Assembly: GCA_964410105.1 (NCBI GenBank)
Contig: CAYPFY010000026.1
Span: forward strand, 1-46,362
DNA: 46,362 bases
Source: CAYPFY01 sp964410105
Lineage (GTDB): Bacteria > Bacteroidota > Ignavibacteria > UBA10030 > SZUA-254
Direction of reading: 5' to 3'
Shown: one piece after another, positions 7,609 to 15,747 of the stretch
Layout: each line of letters begins with the position of its first letter
How positions within the stretch are numbered: the first letter of the stretch is position 1
Made by a program: the position numbers and the translations under genes
The notes under the pieces: model-generated
The model's database searches: none
What the model was told of the DNA's origin: nothing
Seen by the model: the letters and a program-made list of their open reading frames with translations, nothing else

Positions 7609-7680
7609 GGATGCTCGTGCGGATGCTTCTCTGATCCCGAGAAAGACCGCCCGTATACATCTCTTCGGACGCTCGGATAG
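7597..7680 (+). pseudogene. YifB fragment relic (copy 2), 28 codons
   Basis: From ATG 7597 the frame reads MATHGCSCGCFSDPEKD, nearly the same as MATQPCPCGYFSDPEKE at 1184, then leaves the family and stops at 7680. The DNA around the start (aaaatggcaacgca) is identical in the two copies. Only the Cys-rich motif of YifB survives. The remainder was lost next to the 3' end of the radical SAM gene. Confidence 0.6.
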
Positions 7681-7702
7681 TAGGTGTGAAACACTTTTCC
7701 CT

Positions 7703-9031
7703 TCAGCGATTGCTTCCTGTTACAGACGGATCGTATCCGACGTTGCCAAAATTTCTGAGCGAGAGGCCATAGCCGACGTTTCTCAAAATATTCCACCAAA
7801 GACCCGTTCGTGATTTCCACATGCGCTCGACAATAGAACCTGTGGAATAGAATTTTCGCGCCATCCATTCCATACCCATCAAGAGTTCCTCGGGGGACAT
7901 GCGGGCAGGCTGGAAAACAACATGTTTCTTGCCGTCGTATTTCGACCAATCCCGAGTCAAAATCCTCCCTTCGCCATCAAGCCGAAGAAAAAGCGGCGTG
8001 TTAGGAAATGGAATAAGCACACTAATCGTTGCGGAGTCGATTGCGATGTCACGGAAGTAATCAAACGTGTCGCGAAAAATCGATTTTTCGTCATGATCAA
8101 ATCCGAACACTGTTCCTGCCTGGATCGCGATGCCGTGTGCGTGAAGTCGGGACACCACTTCCCGGTATGCAGAAACCTTGTTATGCTTCTTGTTTGCACC
8201 ATTCAGACTCTGTTGCGATACCGATTCCAGGCCGATGAAGAACGCTTTACATCCGCTCCGGGCTGCAAGTTGCAGAAACTCATCATCGAACGCAGCATCA
8301 TGGGTAACCTGGCTAGTCCACCAGCGCCGAAAAGGAGCAATTGCCTGAAAGAGTTCCTTTGCATACTCCCGATTAGCGCCGATATTATCATCCCAAAAAA
8401 CGAGAGCTCGGCCCGGCATGCGCCGAATTTCATCAACGACATCACCGATGGGTCGGTATCTCATCCGGCGGCTATACATGGCTGGAATCGTGCAGTAATC
8501 ACAGGCGAACGGACAACCTCTGGTTGCAATGGAAACCCCTTTTCCATAGACACGTCCTTTGATCAAATCCCACCGGGGCGCCGGCATATCTTTGAGTTGC
8601 GGTAACTGGTCATCGCGATAGAACTTATCGAGTCGACTCTTCTCAACGTCCTCCAGAATGCGCGGCCAAACACGTTCACCTTCCCCGATGACAACAGCAT
8701 CCGCATGTTCTGCTACCTCATCAGGCATGAGAGTTGCATGAGGCCCACCAATCACAACCGGAACTCCCCGATCACGATATCGCTTTGCCAGGATGTAAGA
8801 GTGAGGGGCGGCGGCCGTGTTGGCCGTGATTGCAACAAGCGAAAATGGTTTGTCAAAGCGGACTTTCTGGACGATTTCGTCGGTGTGAGTCACCCGCCAG
8901 TGAGGCGGCGTGTAGGCAGCCAGTAATGGCATCGTGAGTTGCGGGAAGCGAATAATCCTCCGGTAACGAACGAAGCGCGAAGCTTCCGATTCAGCCGTGA
9001 TCAGTTCGACCCAGTATCTATGTTTTGTCAT
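7703..9031 (-). CDS. B12-binding-domain radical SAM protein
   Basis: A 442-residue enzyme from the ATG at 9031; the frame is open further upstream but its first 50 codons look unlike this family. The N-terminal half has the cobalamin-binding-type Rossmann domain with VVIGGPHATLMPDEVAEHAD and VVIGEGE. The radical SAM core follows with the cluster motif CPFACDYC (in ATRGCPFACDYCTIPAMYSR), then ALVFWDDNIGAN and FIGLESVS. Such enzymes bind a 4Fe-4S cluster and S-adenosylmethionine, and members of this group often methylate or rearrange lipids or natural products. The substrate cannot be told from sequence. It stands alone, with a yifB relic downstream and a kinase relic upstream. Confidence 0.88.
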   Translation of the reverse strand: MTKHRYWVELITAESEASRFVRYRRIIRFPQLTMPLLAAYTPPHWRVTHTDEIVQKVRFDKPFSLVAITANTAAAPHSYILAKRYRDRGVPVVIGGPHATLMPDEVAEHADAVVIGEGERVWPRILEDVEKSRLDKFYRDDQLPQLKDMPAPRWDLIKGRVYGKGVSIATRGCPFACDYCTIPAMYSRRMRYRPIGDVVDEIRRMPGRALVFWDDNIGANREYAKELFQAIAPFRRWWTSQVTHDAAFDDEFLQLAARSGCKAFFIGLESVSQQSLNGANKKHNKVSAYREVVSRLHAHGIAIQAGTVFGFDHDEKSIFRDTFDYFRDIAIDSATISVLIPFPNTPLFLRLDGEGRILTRDWSKYDGKKHVVFQPARMSPEELLMGMEWMARKFYSTGSIVERMWKSRTGLWWNILRNVGYGLSLRNFGNVGYDPSVTGSNR

Positions 9032-9238
9032 TTCCGAACGACTTTGCGATGTCGCCGGGAGAGATCGCCACTCACCTCTCTCCTGGGATCCCATACATCG
9101 GACGCTGAATCTCTTCGCTCCCCCCTTCATTCCTCCCCGTTCGCATCCCCTGTGCGGATTGGAGAATCTCAGCCATGACACAGTTCGGTCTCAAAGGTCT
9201 CTTCTCCGCGCAAATGATGGGCTGCACCGCAACCGCAA

Positions 9239-9383
9239 TCAGAGTGCGGCCAGATGAGCCGTAAGTGATTTCAATGCAACGAACCGGTCCAGCTTCGTAC
9301 CCTCCCGGCTTATAGACGACGCCCATGCCTCCCGCGCCGAGCGTGTCGAGAATTTTAAAGTGCGAAATTGTCTGGTTTATCAT
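9239..9383 (-). pseudogene. Ser/Thr kinase N-terminal relic, frameshifted
   Basis: ATG at 9383 begins MINQTISHFKILDTLGAGG, then MGVVYK, clearly the N-lobe of a PknB-type kinase and close to the start of the intact kinase at 5839. The frame then shifts. In another frame GTKLDRFVALKSLTAHLAAL follows, with the ATP-binding lysine (VALK), and stops at 9239-9241. Nothing of the rest of the kinase remains before the radical SAM gene. Confidence 0.75.
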
Positions 9384-9533
9384 GCGTCTACATAAGAACA
9401 CAAGAAAAACGAAACTAACTTAACCAAAATATCAACCTCTATCAACTTCCGGTAGTGTCTCAGTTTGAACGTCTCAAATTCGCCAGTCTTGAGAGAGGGT
9501 AATTCCTTGTGTGAAAATCTTGACCTTGTTGGT

Positions 9534-10010
9534 TCATTGTTTAAGAAAATGTGAGAGCATGAAACCGTCGAAGTCCGAGAAAGCGCGTTCAAATTCTCGA
9601 TATTCTCTGCGCAATTCTATGATCTTGGGCTTCAGAACAGCACGATCGTACCTGTTTTGTTTACCGTGGTATTTTATCCCGTGCGCGACGTCGGGTTCGG
9701 CAAACCCCCAGAACGTGTGTATGTATTTGTTAGCAGAATTTATCGCGTTTTCGAGTTTAGTTAGTTGTTCCTCGAATTCGCTGCGCTTTTGCTCGTCCTG
9801 GATGCGGATGGCGGATATCCTATGAGCCATTGCAATGAGAACTCGATTATCTACACCCCCAAAGAGATGTTTGGACTCATCCTCCGATATCCCACACAAC
9901 CAAGACATATAGTGCGGGAAAAACGCCTCAATGGCGGATCTGGTGTTTACCATCTGCCCCAGAGTCATATAGAATTCATGTTTAAACGATAAACCCTTGG
10001 ATTCTACCAT
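9534..10010 (-). CDS. Unrecognised 158-aa protein carried between inverted repeats
   Basis: ATG at 10010 with a good ribosome-binding site (aggag, about 8 bases upstream). The product is soluble and largely helical, with an amphipathic central stretch (RIQDEQKRSEFEEQLTKLE) and a basic-acidic helix near the end (KPKIIELRREYREFERAF). Aromatic, conserved-looking patches include HEFYMTLGQMVNTRSAIEAF and NKYIHTFWGF. I recognise no family and see no catalytic motif. It is the sole convincing gene in the inverted-repeat segment, which suggests it is cargo or a stabilising function rather than a transposase (inference). Confidence 0.7.
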   Translation of the reverse strand: MVESKGLSFKHEFYMTLGQMVNTRSAIEAFFPHYMSWLCGISEDESKHLFGGVDNRVLIAMAHRISAIRIQDEQKRSEFEEQLTKLENAINSANKYIHTFWGFAEPDVAHGIKYHGKQNRYDRAVLKPKIIELRREYREFERAFSDFDGFMLSHFLKQ

Positions 10011-10236
10011 GATATTCTCCTACTGGATTCCGAGCGACGAAGAAACGCGCGAGATATTGAACGCAATTCAATGGATTTTCACTGACGACATCGATTCTGA
10101 TGACACGGATGCCGTCGCCAAATTCATACGACAATGGGTCATTAAGCATAACTCACAAATTTGTGCGCATTCACAAGATGCTACGCGTGACTCCGGCAAT
10201 GCAGGCAGGGATAACGACGAAATTGTGGTCGGTTGA
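10009..10236 (+). CDS. Possible small acidic protein, divergent to the 158-aa gene
   Basis: A 75-codon frame whose ATG shares bases with the start codon of the divergent 158-aa gene. The first half is plausible protein (EILNAIQWIFTDDIDSDD, then AVAKFIRQWVIKHN); the end is low complexity. There is no family match and no ribosome-binding site, and it occupies the space where the promoter of the other gene should be. It may well be chance. Confidence 0.22.
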   Translation: MIFSYWIPSDEETREILNAIQWIFTDDIDSDDTDAVAKFIRQWVIKHNSQICAHSQDATRDSGNAGRDNDEIVVG

Positions 10237-10291
10237 GGACTTGGTACGTTTGACGAATTCAAACTGAGACACTACCGAGATTCGCGTTCTC

Positions 10292-10320
10292 TTGATAATC
10301 CGCCAAAAATTTCATAGATT
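10292..10320 (+). promoter_or_regulatory. Promoter for tRNA-Thr
   Basis: TTGATA (10292-10297), 17 bases, TAGATT (10315-10320) followed by TG. A start near 10327 would place the tRNA about 30 bases downstream. The box sequences and spacing match the other promoters seen in this window. Confidence 0.6.
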
Positions 10321-10357
10321 TGGTGCGCAAATCATTCATGTTTTCGTGCCATTAGTT

Positions 10358-10430
10358 GCTGAAGTAGCTCAGCTGGTAGAGCAGCTGATTCGTAATCAGC
10401 AGGTCGTCGGTTCAAATCCGACCTTCAGCT
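10358..10430 (+). tRNA. tRNA-Thr (anticodon CGU)
   Basis: A 73-base cloverleaf. Acceptor stem gctgaag (10358-10364) pairs with cttcagc (10423-10429), with discriminator base t at 10430. The D arm contains agctggtaga. The anticodon stem gctga/tcagc encloses the loop ttcgtaa with anticodon cgt (10391-10393). The T arm has the ggttcaaatcc core. CCA is not encoded. The anticodon and the loop agree with bacterial tRNA-Thr(CGU). Confidence 0.95.
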
Positions 10431-10468
10431 CTCAGCAAAGTGCCCCCACGCCCGCGGATTTCTAGTTC

Positions 10469-11437
10469 GTGAACTCCTCGTACGACATCATCATCATCGG
10501 CGCCGGGCCGGCGGGTCTCTCCTCCGCGATCGAAGCTCAAAAAGCGGGTTTTTCCCACCTGATCCTGGACAAGGGGGGTATCGTTCACAGCATCGGACGA
10601 TACCAGAGGGAGATGTTTTTCTTTTCCACTCCCGAACTTCTGGAAATCGGCGGCCTCCCTTTCGTCGTCCCCACGACGCGTCCAACGTCGCTCGACTGCG
10701 CAAACTATTACCGCCGCGTTGCCGATCATTTCCACCTCACGTGCTGCTTCTTCGAAAGAGTTATCTCCGTCGCGCGAACGAATGGTCGATTCATCGTGAC
10801 CACGTCGAAATCGCGGTCACTGTCAGCCCGGTTTGTCGTCGCCGCGACAGGATATTACGATACCCCGTCTCCCCTGAACGTCCCGGGCGAGAATCTTCCC
10901 CACGTCTCCCACTACTACAACGACCCGATTCCGTACTATGGGCAGGCGGTGACTATTGTGGGGGGAAAGAATTCGGCGGTGGAAGCCGCCCTCGATCTCT
11001 GGCGCCACGGCGCCCGGGTGACGCTCGTTCACCGGGGAAAAGCCCTGAGCAGCGGCGTGAAATATTGGATCCTCCCCGATTTTGAGAACCGCGTCACGGA
11101 CAGGGCGATCACGACGCACTTCGGCTCAACGGTCAATCAATTCTTTGAGGGAAAAACCGCCATACAGACTCCCGACGGAGAAGTCATTCTTGAGACCGAT
11201 TTCGCTTTCGTCCTTATCGGATACCGCCCGGATGCCCCGTTTCTCCAAAAACTCGGGATCGAGATCGATCAGGATTCCATCGCCCCTTCGCACGACCCGG
11301 AAACAATGGAGACGAATATTTCCGGCCTCTTCGTCGCCGGCGGCCTCGTCGGGGGAAGATTCAATAACAAGGTTTTCATCGAAAACGGCCGGCGACACGG
11401 CAAGCTGATAGTCGACTCGATCCGCCGAAGGCTTTAA
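10469..11437 (+). CDS. ypdA: YpdA-family flavoprotein (putative bacillithiol disulfide reductase)
   Basis: A 322-residue FAD/NAD(P)H oxidoreductase. FAD site IIIIGAGPAGLSSAIEA (about residues 7-23), second dinucleotide site VTIVGGKNSAVEAALDLW (about 165-182) and a C-terminal FAD-contact region GLFVAGGLVGGRFNNKVFIE. The residues KGGIVHSI and FFSTPELLEIGG after the first site are typical of YpdA rather than thioredoxin reductase; there is no CxxC. In Firmicutes, YpdA reduces bacillithiol disulfide; FCB members may act on a related low-molecular-weight thiol (inference). It starts with GTG, has no clear ribosome-binding site, and begins 38 bases after the tRNA, so it may share the tRNA promoter. 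It overlaps the converging glycosyltransferase gene by 4 bases. Confidence 0.88.
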   Translation: MNSSYDIIIIGAGPAGLSSAIEAQKAGFSHLILDKGGIVHSIGRYQREMFFFSTPELLEIGGLPFVVPTTRPTSLDCANYYRRVADHFHLTCCFFERVISVARTNGRFIVTTSKSRSLSARFVVAATGYYDTPSPLNVPGENLPHVSHYYNDPIPYYGQAVTIVGGKNSAVEAALDLWRHGARVTLVHRGKALSSGVKYWILPDFENRVTDRAITTHFGSTVNQFFEGKTAIQTPDGEVILETDFAFVLIGYRPDAPFLQKLGIEIDQDSIAPSHDPETMETNISGLFVAGGLVGGRFNNKVFIENGRRHGKLIVDSIRRRL

Positions 11438-13521
11438 CCGCCTTCGAGTTTCAGGAGCTGCTGCTCGACCTCCTTCTGACGCGGGCTCCCCGCGGGCAGG
11501 ATTTTAGAATAGTGGCGCAGCACAAGAGCGAGTTCCTTCCAACTCTGGTTGTCGGTGTATAGCATGATGAGGTCTTCGTACGGAGAGGGGAGAGAGCCGT
11601 TGAGAGAGATGGCCTTCTGCAACGTCGGCTCCGCCTCGCGGTAGTGCTTCAGCATGAGCAAAGCGTGCCCGGCCAACGCAAAAGCTTCCGGCTGATCCGG
11701 CTTCTGCTTCAGAGACGTGAGAAGCTGCGTCAGGGCCGGCTCGTACCTGCCTAGATTCACCATCACCTGCGCCAGCAAGTTCCTCATCGGAAAGTTCTCA
11801 ACCTCGACCGAGAGGATTTCCTTCAAGACCTGTTCGCTCTTCTCCAATTTTCCCTTCTTGATCAAAACGATGTTGAGGTCTTTGAGGAAATTGCTGATCC
11901 TGGCGCTTTCCGGCTCTGCCGCCAGGCGCATGAAGAGGGTAGTGTCGAAGCGTGCGCTTCGGAGGGAATCGGAGAATGAGTAGATCCAGAATGAGGGCCC
12001 CGTCCTCTCAGCCGAAGGGCCTATTTCAAGTTCAAGCTTCCACCGCGCCCGCAGAGAATCGTAATAATCAAGGAATTCCGCATAACGTTTCGGTTCGCGT
12101 GCATACCGGGCGTAATCGTAGTCGGATGTTATGAGGAGATCGACGTCCTCATACCAGCGTGCATCGTAAAAGGGTGCCACGCGTTCCGATTCGAATCCCA
12201 GAAACGGGATGTGGAACGTGAAGTACTGTGTCTCGGGAAATTCCACCCCGTATGGGCCTGAGGCGATTACCGATCCGACGGGAAGCCGCTTCGCGATCCA
12301 ATCCCTGGTTAGAGCCCGGGTGTCCGGCAAACCGAGCGGGCCAAGGTATTTCATCGTGCTTCCGACCGGCTCGATGAGCACGACGCACCCCAGGAGCAGG
12401 CCCGATACGACCCGGGAAATAGTTCCGGGGGCTTTTATGTATCCCGACAAGAAATCCCACGCTTCGAGAATTCCGATCGATCCGATCAGGATAAGAACGG
12501 GAAGCGCCGGCAGGATATACCTCTCGGCTCTCATCTCCCAGGTCGACAAAACCGCCAGGTAGATGAGCGGAAAGACAAGAATCCTGTACCTGGCCCGCTC
12601 TTTCTTGACGAGGAACACCACAATGGTCCCGCCGATGACGAGAAGCGCTCCCCACCCCAGCATCGAAGGCAGCGCGTCGAGGAGATAATAAGCCAATGTG
12701 CTCTCGTTCGGATCGACTCCGAGATGCCCGTAGGCTATGTGCTGCTGCTCGAACCCGAATCCTTCCTTGAATTCGGAATAGTTTAAAAGGATGTACGGGT
12801 TCATCGCAAGAAAGACTCCCCCGGCGACGAGAACCGCGAGGTAGAGGAGCGGATCCTGGAGTGCCTGCAGGGCCCCGCGCCACGAGCGTTCCCTGAGGAG
12901 CCGCACAACGACAAGGGCGGGGAGAAGGAGCGCGCCCGTGTATTTGGACGACGCGGCAAGCCCGATCGCCACGGCTGCCAGAACGTACCATTTCACCCGG
13001 GGCTCCCGGTAAAGCTTTTCGATGAAAACGAGCGCGACGACGGTGAAAAATGTCAGCACCGTGTCGACCTGGATCATGTGCGCCTGCTGGATCTGGAACG
13101 GGTTGACCGCCGCAAGCGCTGCGGCGATGAGACCAGCCCGTTCCCCCGCCACCCGCCGGGCAAGTAGTGCAAGGGCGATGATGGTCCCGGCGTCGAATGC
13201 GACGCTCACCAGCCGCGCCGTGACGGCAAGTGCGGTCGGATCGGTCTCGAACGTCCGGAAGTCGGGGAAAAACCCGAAGAGATGTCCAAGCGGATAGACG
13301 AGGGCCTGTCCGAGGAAATTGATGTAAAAGGTGAGCGCAGGGTAATTGAAGAAATGAGGATTGAAAGAGCCCAGCTGATCCCAGAATTTCAGCGATATCG
13401 ACAGGGGAGTTGCCTCCTCATAAATGTCTGGAAGGCCCCAGCCGATATGCCACACCCGGAGGACGATCCCTCCGAGAAGTATGGCAATTAAGGTTTTGTT
13501 TTCTCTGACGATCGATCTCAT
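11434..13521 (-). CDS. GT-C (PMT/ArnT-like) membrane glycosyltransferase with TPR tail
   Basis: A 695-residue polytopic protein of the GT39/PMT_2 type: an acidic first loop (WGLPDIYEEATP) after helix 1, then around ten further hydrophobic helices to about residue 410. A periplasmic domain follows, and from about 560 to the end TPR-like helical repeats (LAQVMVNLGRYEPALTQLL and LAGHALLMLKHYREAEPTLQ). Family members transfer sugars from a polyprenyl-phosphate donor to lipids or proteins on the outer face of the inner membrane. It is the second of a tandem pair with ATGA overlap (13518-13521) to its paralog. The motifs NPHFFNYPA and NPYILLNYSEF correspond closely to the neighbour's. Confidence 0.87.
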   Translation of the reverse strand: MRSIVRENKTLIAILLGGIVLRVWHIGWGLPDIYEEATPLSISLKFWDQLGSFNPHFFNYPALTFYINFLGQALVYPLGHLFGFFPDFRTFETDPTALAVTARLVSVAFDAGTIIALALLARRVAGERAGLIAAALAAVNPFQIQQAHMIQVDTVLTFFTVVALVFIEKLYREPRVKWYVLAAVAIGLAASSKYTGALLLPALVVVRLLRERSWRGALQALQDPLLYLAVLVAGGVFLAMNPYILLNYSEFKEGFGFEQQHIAYGHLGVDPNESTLAYYLLDALPSMLGWGALLVIGGTIVVFLVKKERARYRILVFPLIYLAVLSTWEMRAERYILPALPVLILIGSIGILEAWDFLSGYIKAPGTISRVVSGLLLGCVVLIEPVGSTMKYLGPLGLPDTRALTRDWIAKRLPVGSVIASGPYGVEFPETQYFTFHIPFLGFESERVAPFYDARWYEDVDLLITSDYDYARYAREPKRYAEFLDYYDSLRARWKLELEIGPSAERTGPSFWIYSFSDSLRSARFDTTLFMRLAAEPESARISNFLKDLNIVLIKKGKLEKSEQVLKEILSVEVENFPMRNLLAQVMVNLGRYEPALTQLLTSLKQKPDQPEAFALAGHALLMLKHYREAEPTLQKAISLNGSLPSPYEDLIMLYTDNQSWKELALVLRHYSKILPAGSPRQKEVEQQLLKLEGG

Positions 13522-15596
13522 TTCAACCTCTGAATCTGGGAATCAAGATTTCGGGCGTCATCACTCCCGTCGGCAACTATTTTACGGTGCTCCGTCAGGA
13601 TCGACACAAGTTTGACGTAATCGTGGCGGAATACGTAGAGCGATTCCAGATCCTGATACGGATACCCTAGGGCCGGGCTCCCGGCGATAGCCGCCCGAAG
13701 ATCCGCCTCGGCGTCATCCAGCCGGCCGAGGCGAAGGAGGATTCTTCCCCTGAGCGCCATGACCTCCGGCCGGGCGGGATCGAGCTCCAGCGACCGGGTG
13801 CTGAGGGCAAGGGCCTCAGAATATTCCTCGCGCTGTGAGAGTATCAGGGCGAGCTCCTTCATACGTCGGCCGTTTCCCGGTTCGAGCTGGAGCGCGAACC
13901 GGAGGAGTTGCTCCCCCTTCCCAAGATAGCCCTTCGAATATAATACGGACGCGAGGTTTTCCGCAAATGTGGCGACCAGGGAGCTCTCCGCGAGTATCGA
14001 GAAATGCACAAAAAGTTCCGAGGGGAAAAGATCAGTCTTCGAGCCCCATGCAGGGGGACGGTAAAACCATAACGCCGGTCCGCTCTGCCCCTGGCCAGGG
14101 GTCTCCTCGTGCACGAGAGTCCACCGCGTCCGAAGAGTGTCGTAGTATTTCAGAATATCTGCGAAACGCTTCGACTCCTTGGAAAAACGTGAATAGTCGA
14201 GATCGCTGGCGATGACGAGATCGAGATCCTGATACCACCGTGCGTCGTAAAAGGGAGCCAACCCCTCCGACTCGGTGGGGGTGAAGGGAATGTTGACGAC
14301 TTTGTACATGCCCTTCGGGAATTCGATGCCGTACGGGCCCGTTGCATAGGCGGATCTCCTCGGCAGATTCGACTCCATCCAGGACTTTCCCAAAGCTCTC
14401 GTGTCCGGCAGTGAAAGGGATTTCTGGTACGCGAAGACGTTTTGCAGAAGCGTCAGCGAAATAACTGCCGCAATTGCAGCCGGTATTCCCTCACGCACCA
14501 GGGACGATCTCCCTCCGCCGATTCTGGCGGCGATCAGATTCCACCCTTCGATCAGTCCGGCAGAGCCCACGGCGATGAGGGGGGGTATGAGGGGAAGAAC
14601 GTATCTGTCAGCTCTCATCGACCAGAGCCCGATGATTGCCATGGTTGCGATGGGGAAGCTGAGTATGATGAGCGCGATACGGTTCTTCCGTGCGGCGTAC
14701 GCAACGGCACTGAGTATGACGATGACGAAAAACACCGGGTTTAGGACCGACGGAAAAACTCCCGTGAGATAGAACGCCGCCGTGCTCTGTGACGGATCGA
14801 GACCAAGGTGGCCGTACGACATGTGATACTGCTCGTAGGAAATGTTTTTAAAGAATTCCGCGGAGTCGAGGAGTATGTAGGGGTTCATCGCCAAAAATGC
14901 GCCAACGGCGGTCAATGCCGCAATGAGCATCTCTTTCGGCGCTCTCCATCCCGATACGACAAGCGGCACCAGAAGGTAGGCCCCCGTGTATTTTGACGCC
15001 GCGGCAAGCCCGATCCAGAGCCCAGCCAGAATTGACCCCCTCATCGTCGGGGCCACATGAATTCTTATGAGCGCAAGGAGGGAGAGGGCGGCGAAGAATG
15101 TGAGCGGGGTATCGACGTTGATCAGGTGCGATTGCCGGATCTCGAGCGGATTGACACACGCAAGTGAGGCGGCGACGAGCCCGGCCCCCGATCCCGCCAG
15201 TCGCCGGGCAAGGAAGTAGACCATGACGACGGTGCCCAGATCGAACGCAATCGTTGCGCTCCTTGCGAGGATCACGGGGCCCGACAGGCTCGCCGAAAAA
15301 CCCACAAGATCGGTGAAAAATCCGAACAGCCGGCCAAGAAGGTAATACGTTCCTTGGAGTGCGAACTGGAAATAGAAGGTGAAAGCGGGGTAGTTGAAAA
15401 AATGGGGATTCAAATCGCCAGTGCTAAGGAATTTTAATGCGATCCGGAATGGGAAGGCTTCCTCATAGATTTCCGGCAATCCCCAAGTGATGTTCCACGC
15501 GCGAAGCCCGAGCGCCAGCGCGAGGATGAGTACAAGCCCCCACCGCTCGGCCATGACCTTGGATTCCCTGCCTCCGAGCGTTTCTCGCAACTCCAT
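13518..15596 (-). CDS. GT-C (PMT/ArnT-like) membrane glycosyltransferase with TPR tail, paralog
   Basis: A 692-residue paralog of the next gene with the same layout: loop WGLPEIYEEAFPFRIALKF, NPHFFNYPAFTFYF, NPYILLDSAEF, a soluble part, and C-terminal TPR-like repeats (LALILSQREEYSEALALS and LRGRILLRLGRLDDAEADL). It would face the periplasm with its active loops and use a lipid-linked sugar. Sequence similarity runs end to end, so the pair arose by tandem duplication and then diverged. The four-base overlap implies translational coupling. Start at the ATG at 15596; a possible promoter lies just upstream. Substrate unknown. Confidence 0.87.
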   Translation of the reverse strand: MELRETLGGRESKVMAERWGLVLILALALGLRAWNITWGLPEIYEEAFPFRIALKFLSTGDLNPHFFNYPAFTFYFQFALQGTYYLLGRLFGFFTDLVGFSASLSGPVILARSATIAFDLGTVVMVYFLARRLAGSGAGLVAASLACVNPLEIRQSHLINVDTPLTFFAALSLLALIRIHVAPTMRGSILAGLWIGLAAASKYTGAYLLVPLVVSGWRAPKEMLIAALTAVGAFLAMNPYILLDSAEFFKNISYEQYHMSYGHLGLDPSQSTAAFYLTGVFPSVLNPVFFVIVILSAVAYAARKNRIALIILSFPIATMAIIGLWSMRADRYVLPLIPPLIAVGSAGLIEGWNLIAARIGGGRSSLVREGIPAAIAAVISLTLLQNVFAYQKSLSLPDTRALGKSWMESNLPRRSAYATGPYGIEFPKGMYKVVNIPFTPTESEGLAPFYDARWYQDLDLVIASDLDYSRFSKESKRFADILKYYDTLRTRWTLVHEETPGQGQSGPALWFYRPPAWGSKTDLFPSELFVHFSILAESSLVATFAENLASVLYSKGYLGKGEQLLRFALQLEPGNGRRMKELALILSQREEYSEALALSTRSLELDPARPEVMALRGRILLRLGRLDDAEADLRAAIAGSPALGYPYQDLESLYVFRHDYVKLVSILTEHRKIVADGSDDARNLDSQIQRLK

Positions 15597-15605
15597 ATTC
15601 GGTCA

Positions 15606-15633
15606 AGATAATGTTTTTTCGTAGAGAGTACAA
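15606..15633 (-). promoter_or_regulatory. Possible promoter for the glycosyltransferase pair
   Basis: On the minus strand TTGTAC (15633-15628), 16 bases, TTATCT (15611-15606), then 9 bases to the ATG at 15596. The boxes are weaker than elsewhere, but the very short leader is like other genes in the window. The region 15597-15747 is the divergent promoter space shared with atpD. Confidence 0.4.
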
Positions 15634-15682
15634 TTTGAGTCTTCGTTTTTGATCAACTGCCCGCTACCCGCATTGCATTGAT

Positions 15683-15710
15683 TGCATCTCAGACGCAAAT
15701 TCGCTATATT
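15683..15710 (+). promoter_or_regulatory. Promoter for atpD-atpC
   Basis: TTGCAT (15683-15688), 16 bases, TATATT (15705-15710), leaving a leader of about 30 bases before the ATG at 15748, with an aagga ribosome-binding sequence in it. Confidence 0.5.
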
Positions 15711-15747
15711 ATCGCCGCATTCCTGGAACAAATCACGAAGGAATTTG

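Larger units (their letters stand above)
9450..10277. mobile_element. 828-bp segment bounded by a perfect 20-bp inverted repeat
   Basis: The left end cggtagtgtctcagtttgaa (9450-9469) is the exact reverse complement of the right end ttcaaactgagacactaccg (10258-10277). Weaker complementarity continues inward (cgtctcaaa against the complement of tttgacg). Inside is one convincing gene, an unrecognised 158-aa protein, and no transposase. No clear target-site duplication is visible outside the ends. The layout suits a non-autonomous element or cassette moved by an enzyme encoded elsewhere. The element family is not identified. Confidence 0.6.
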
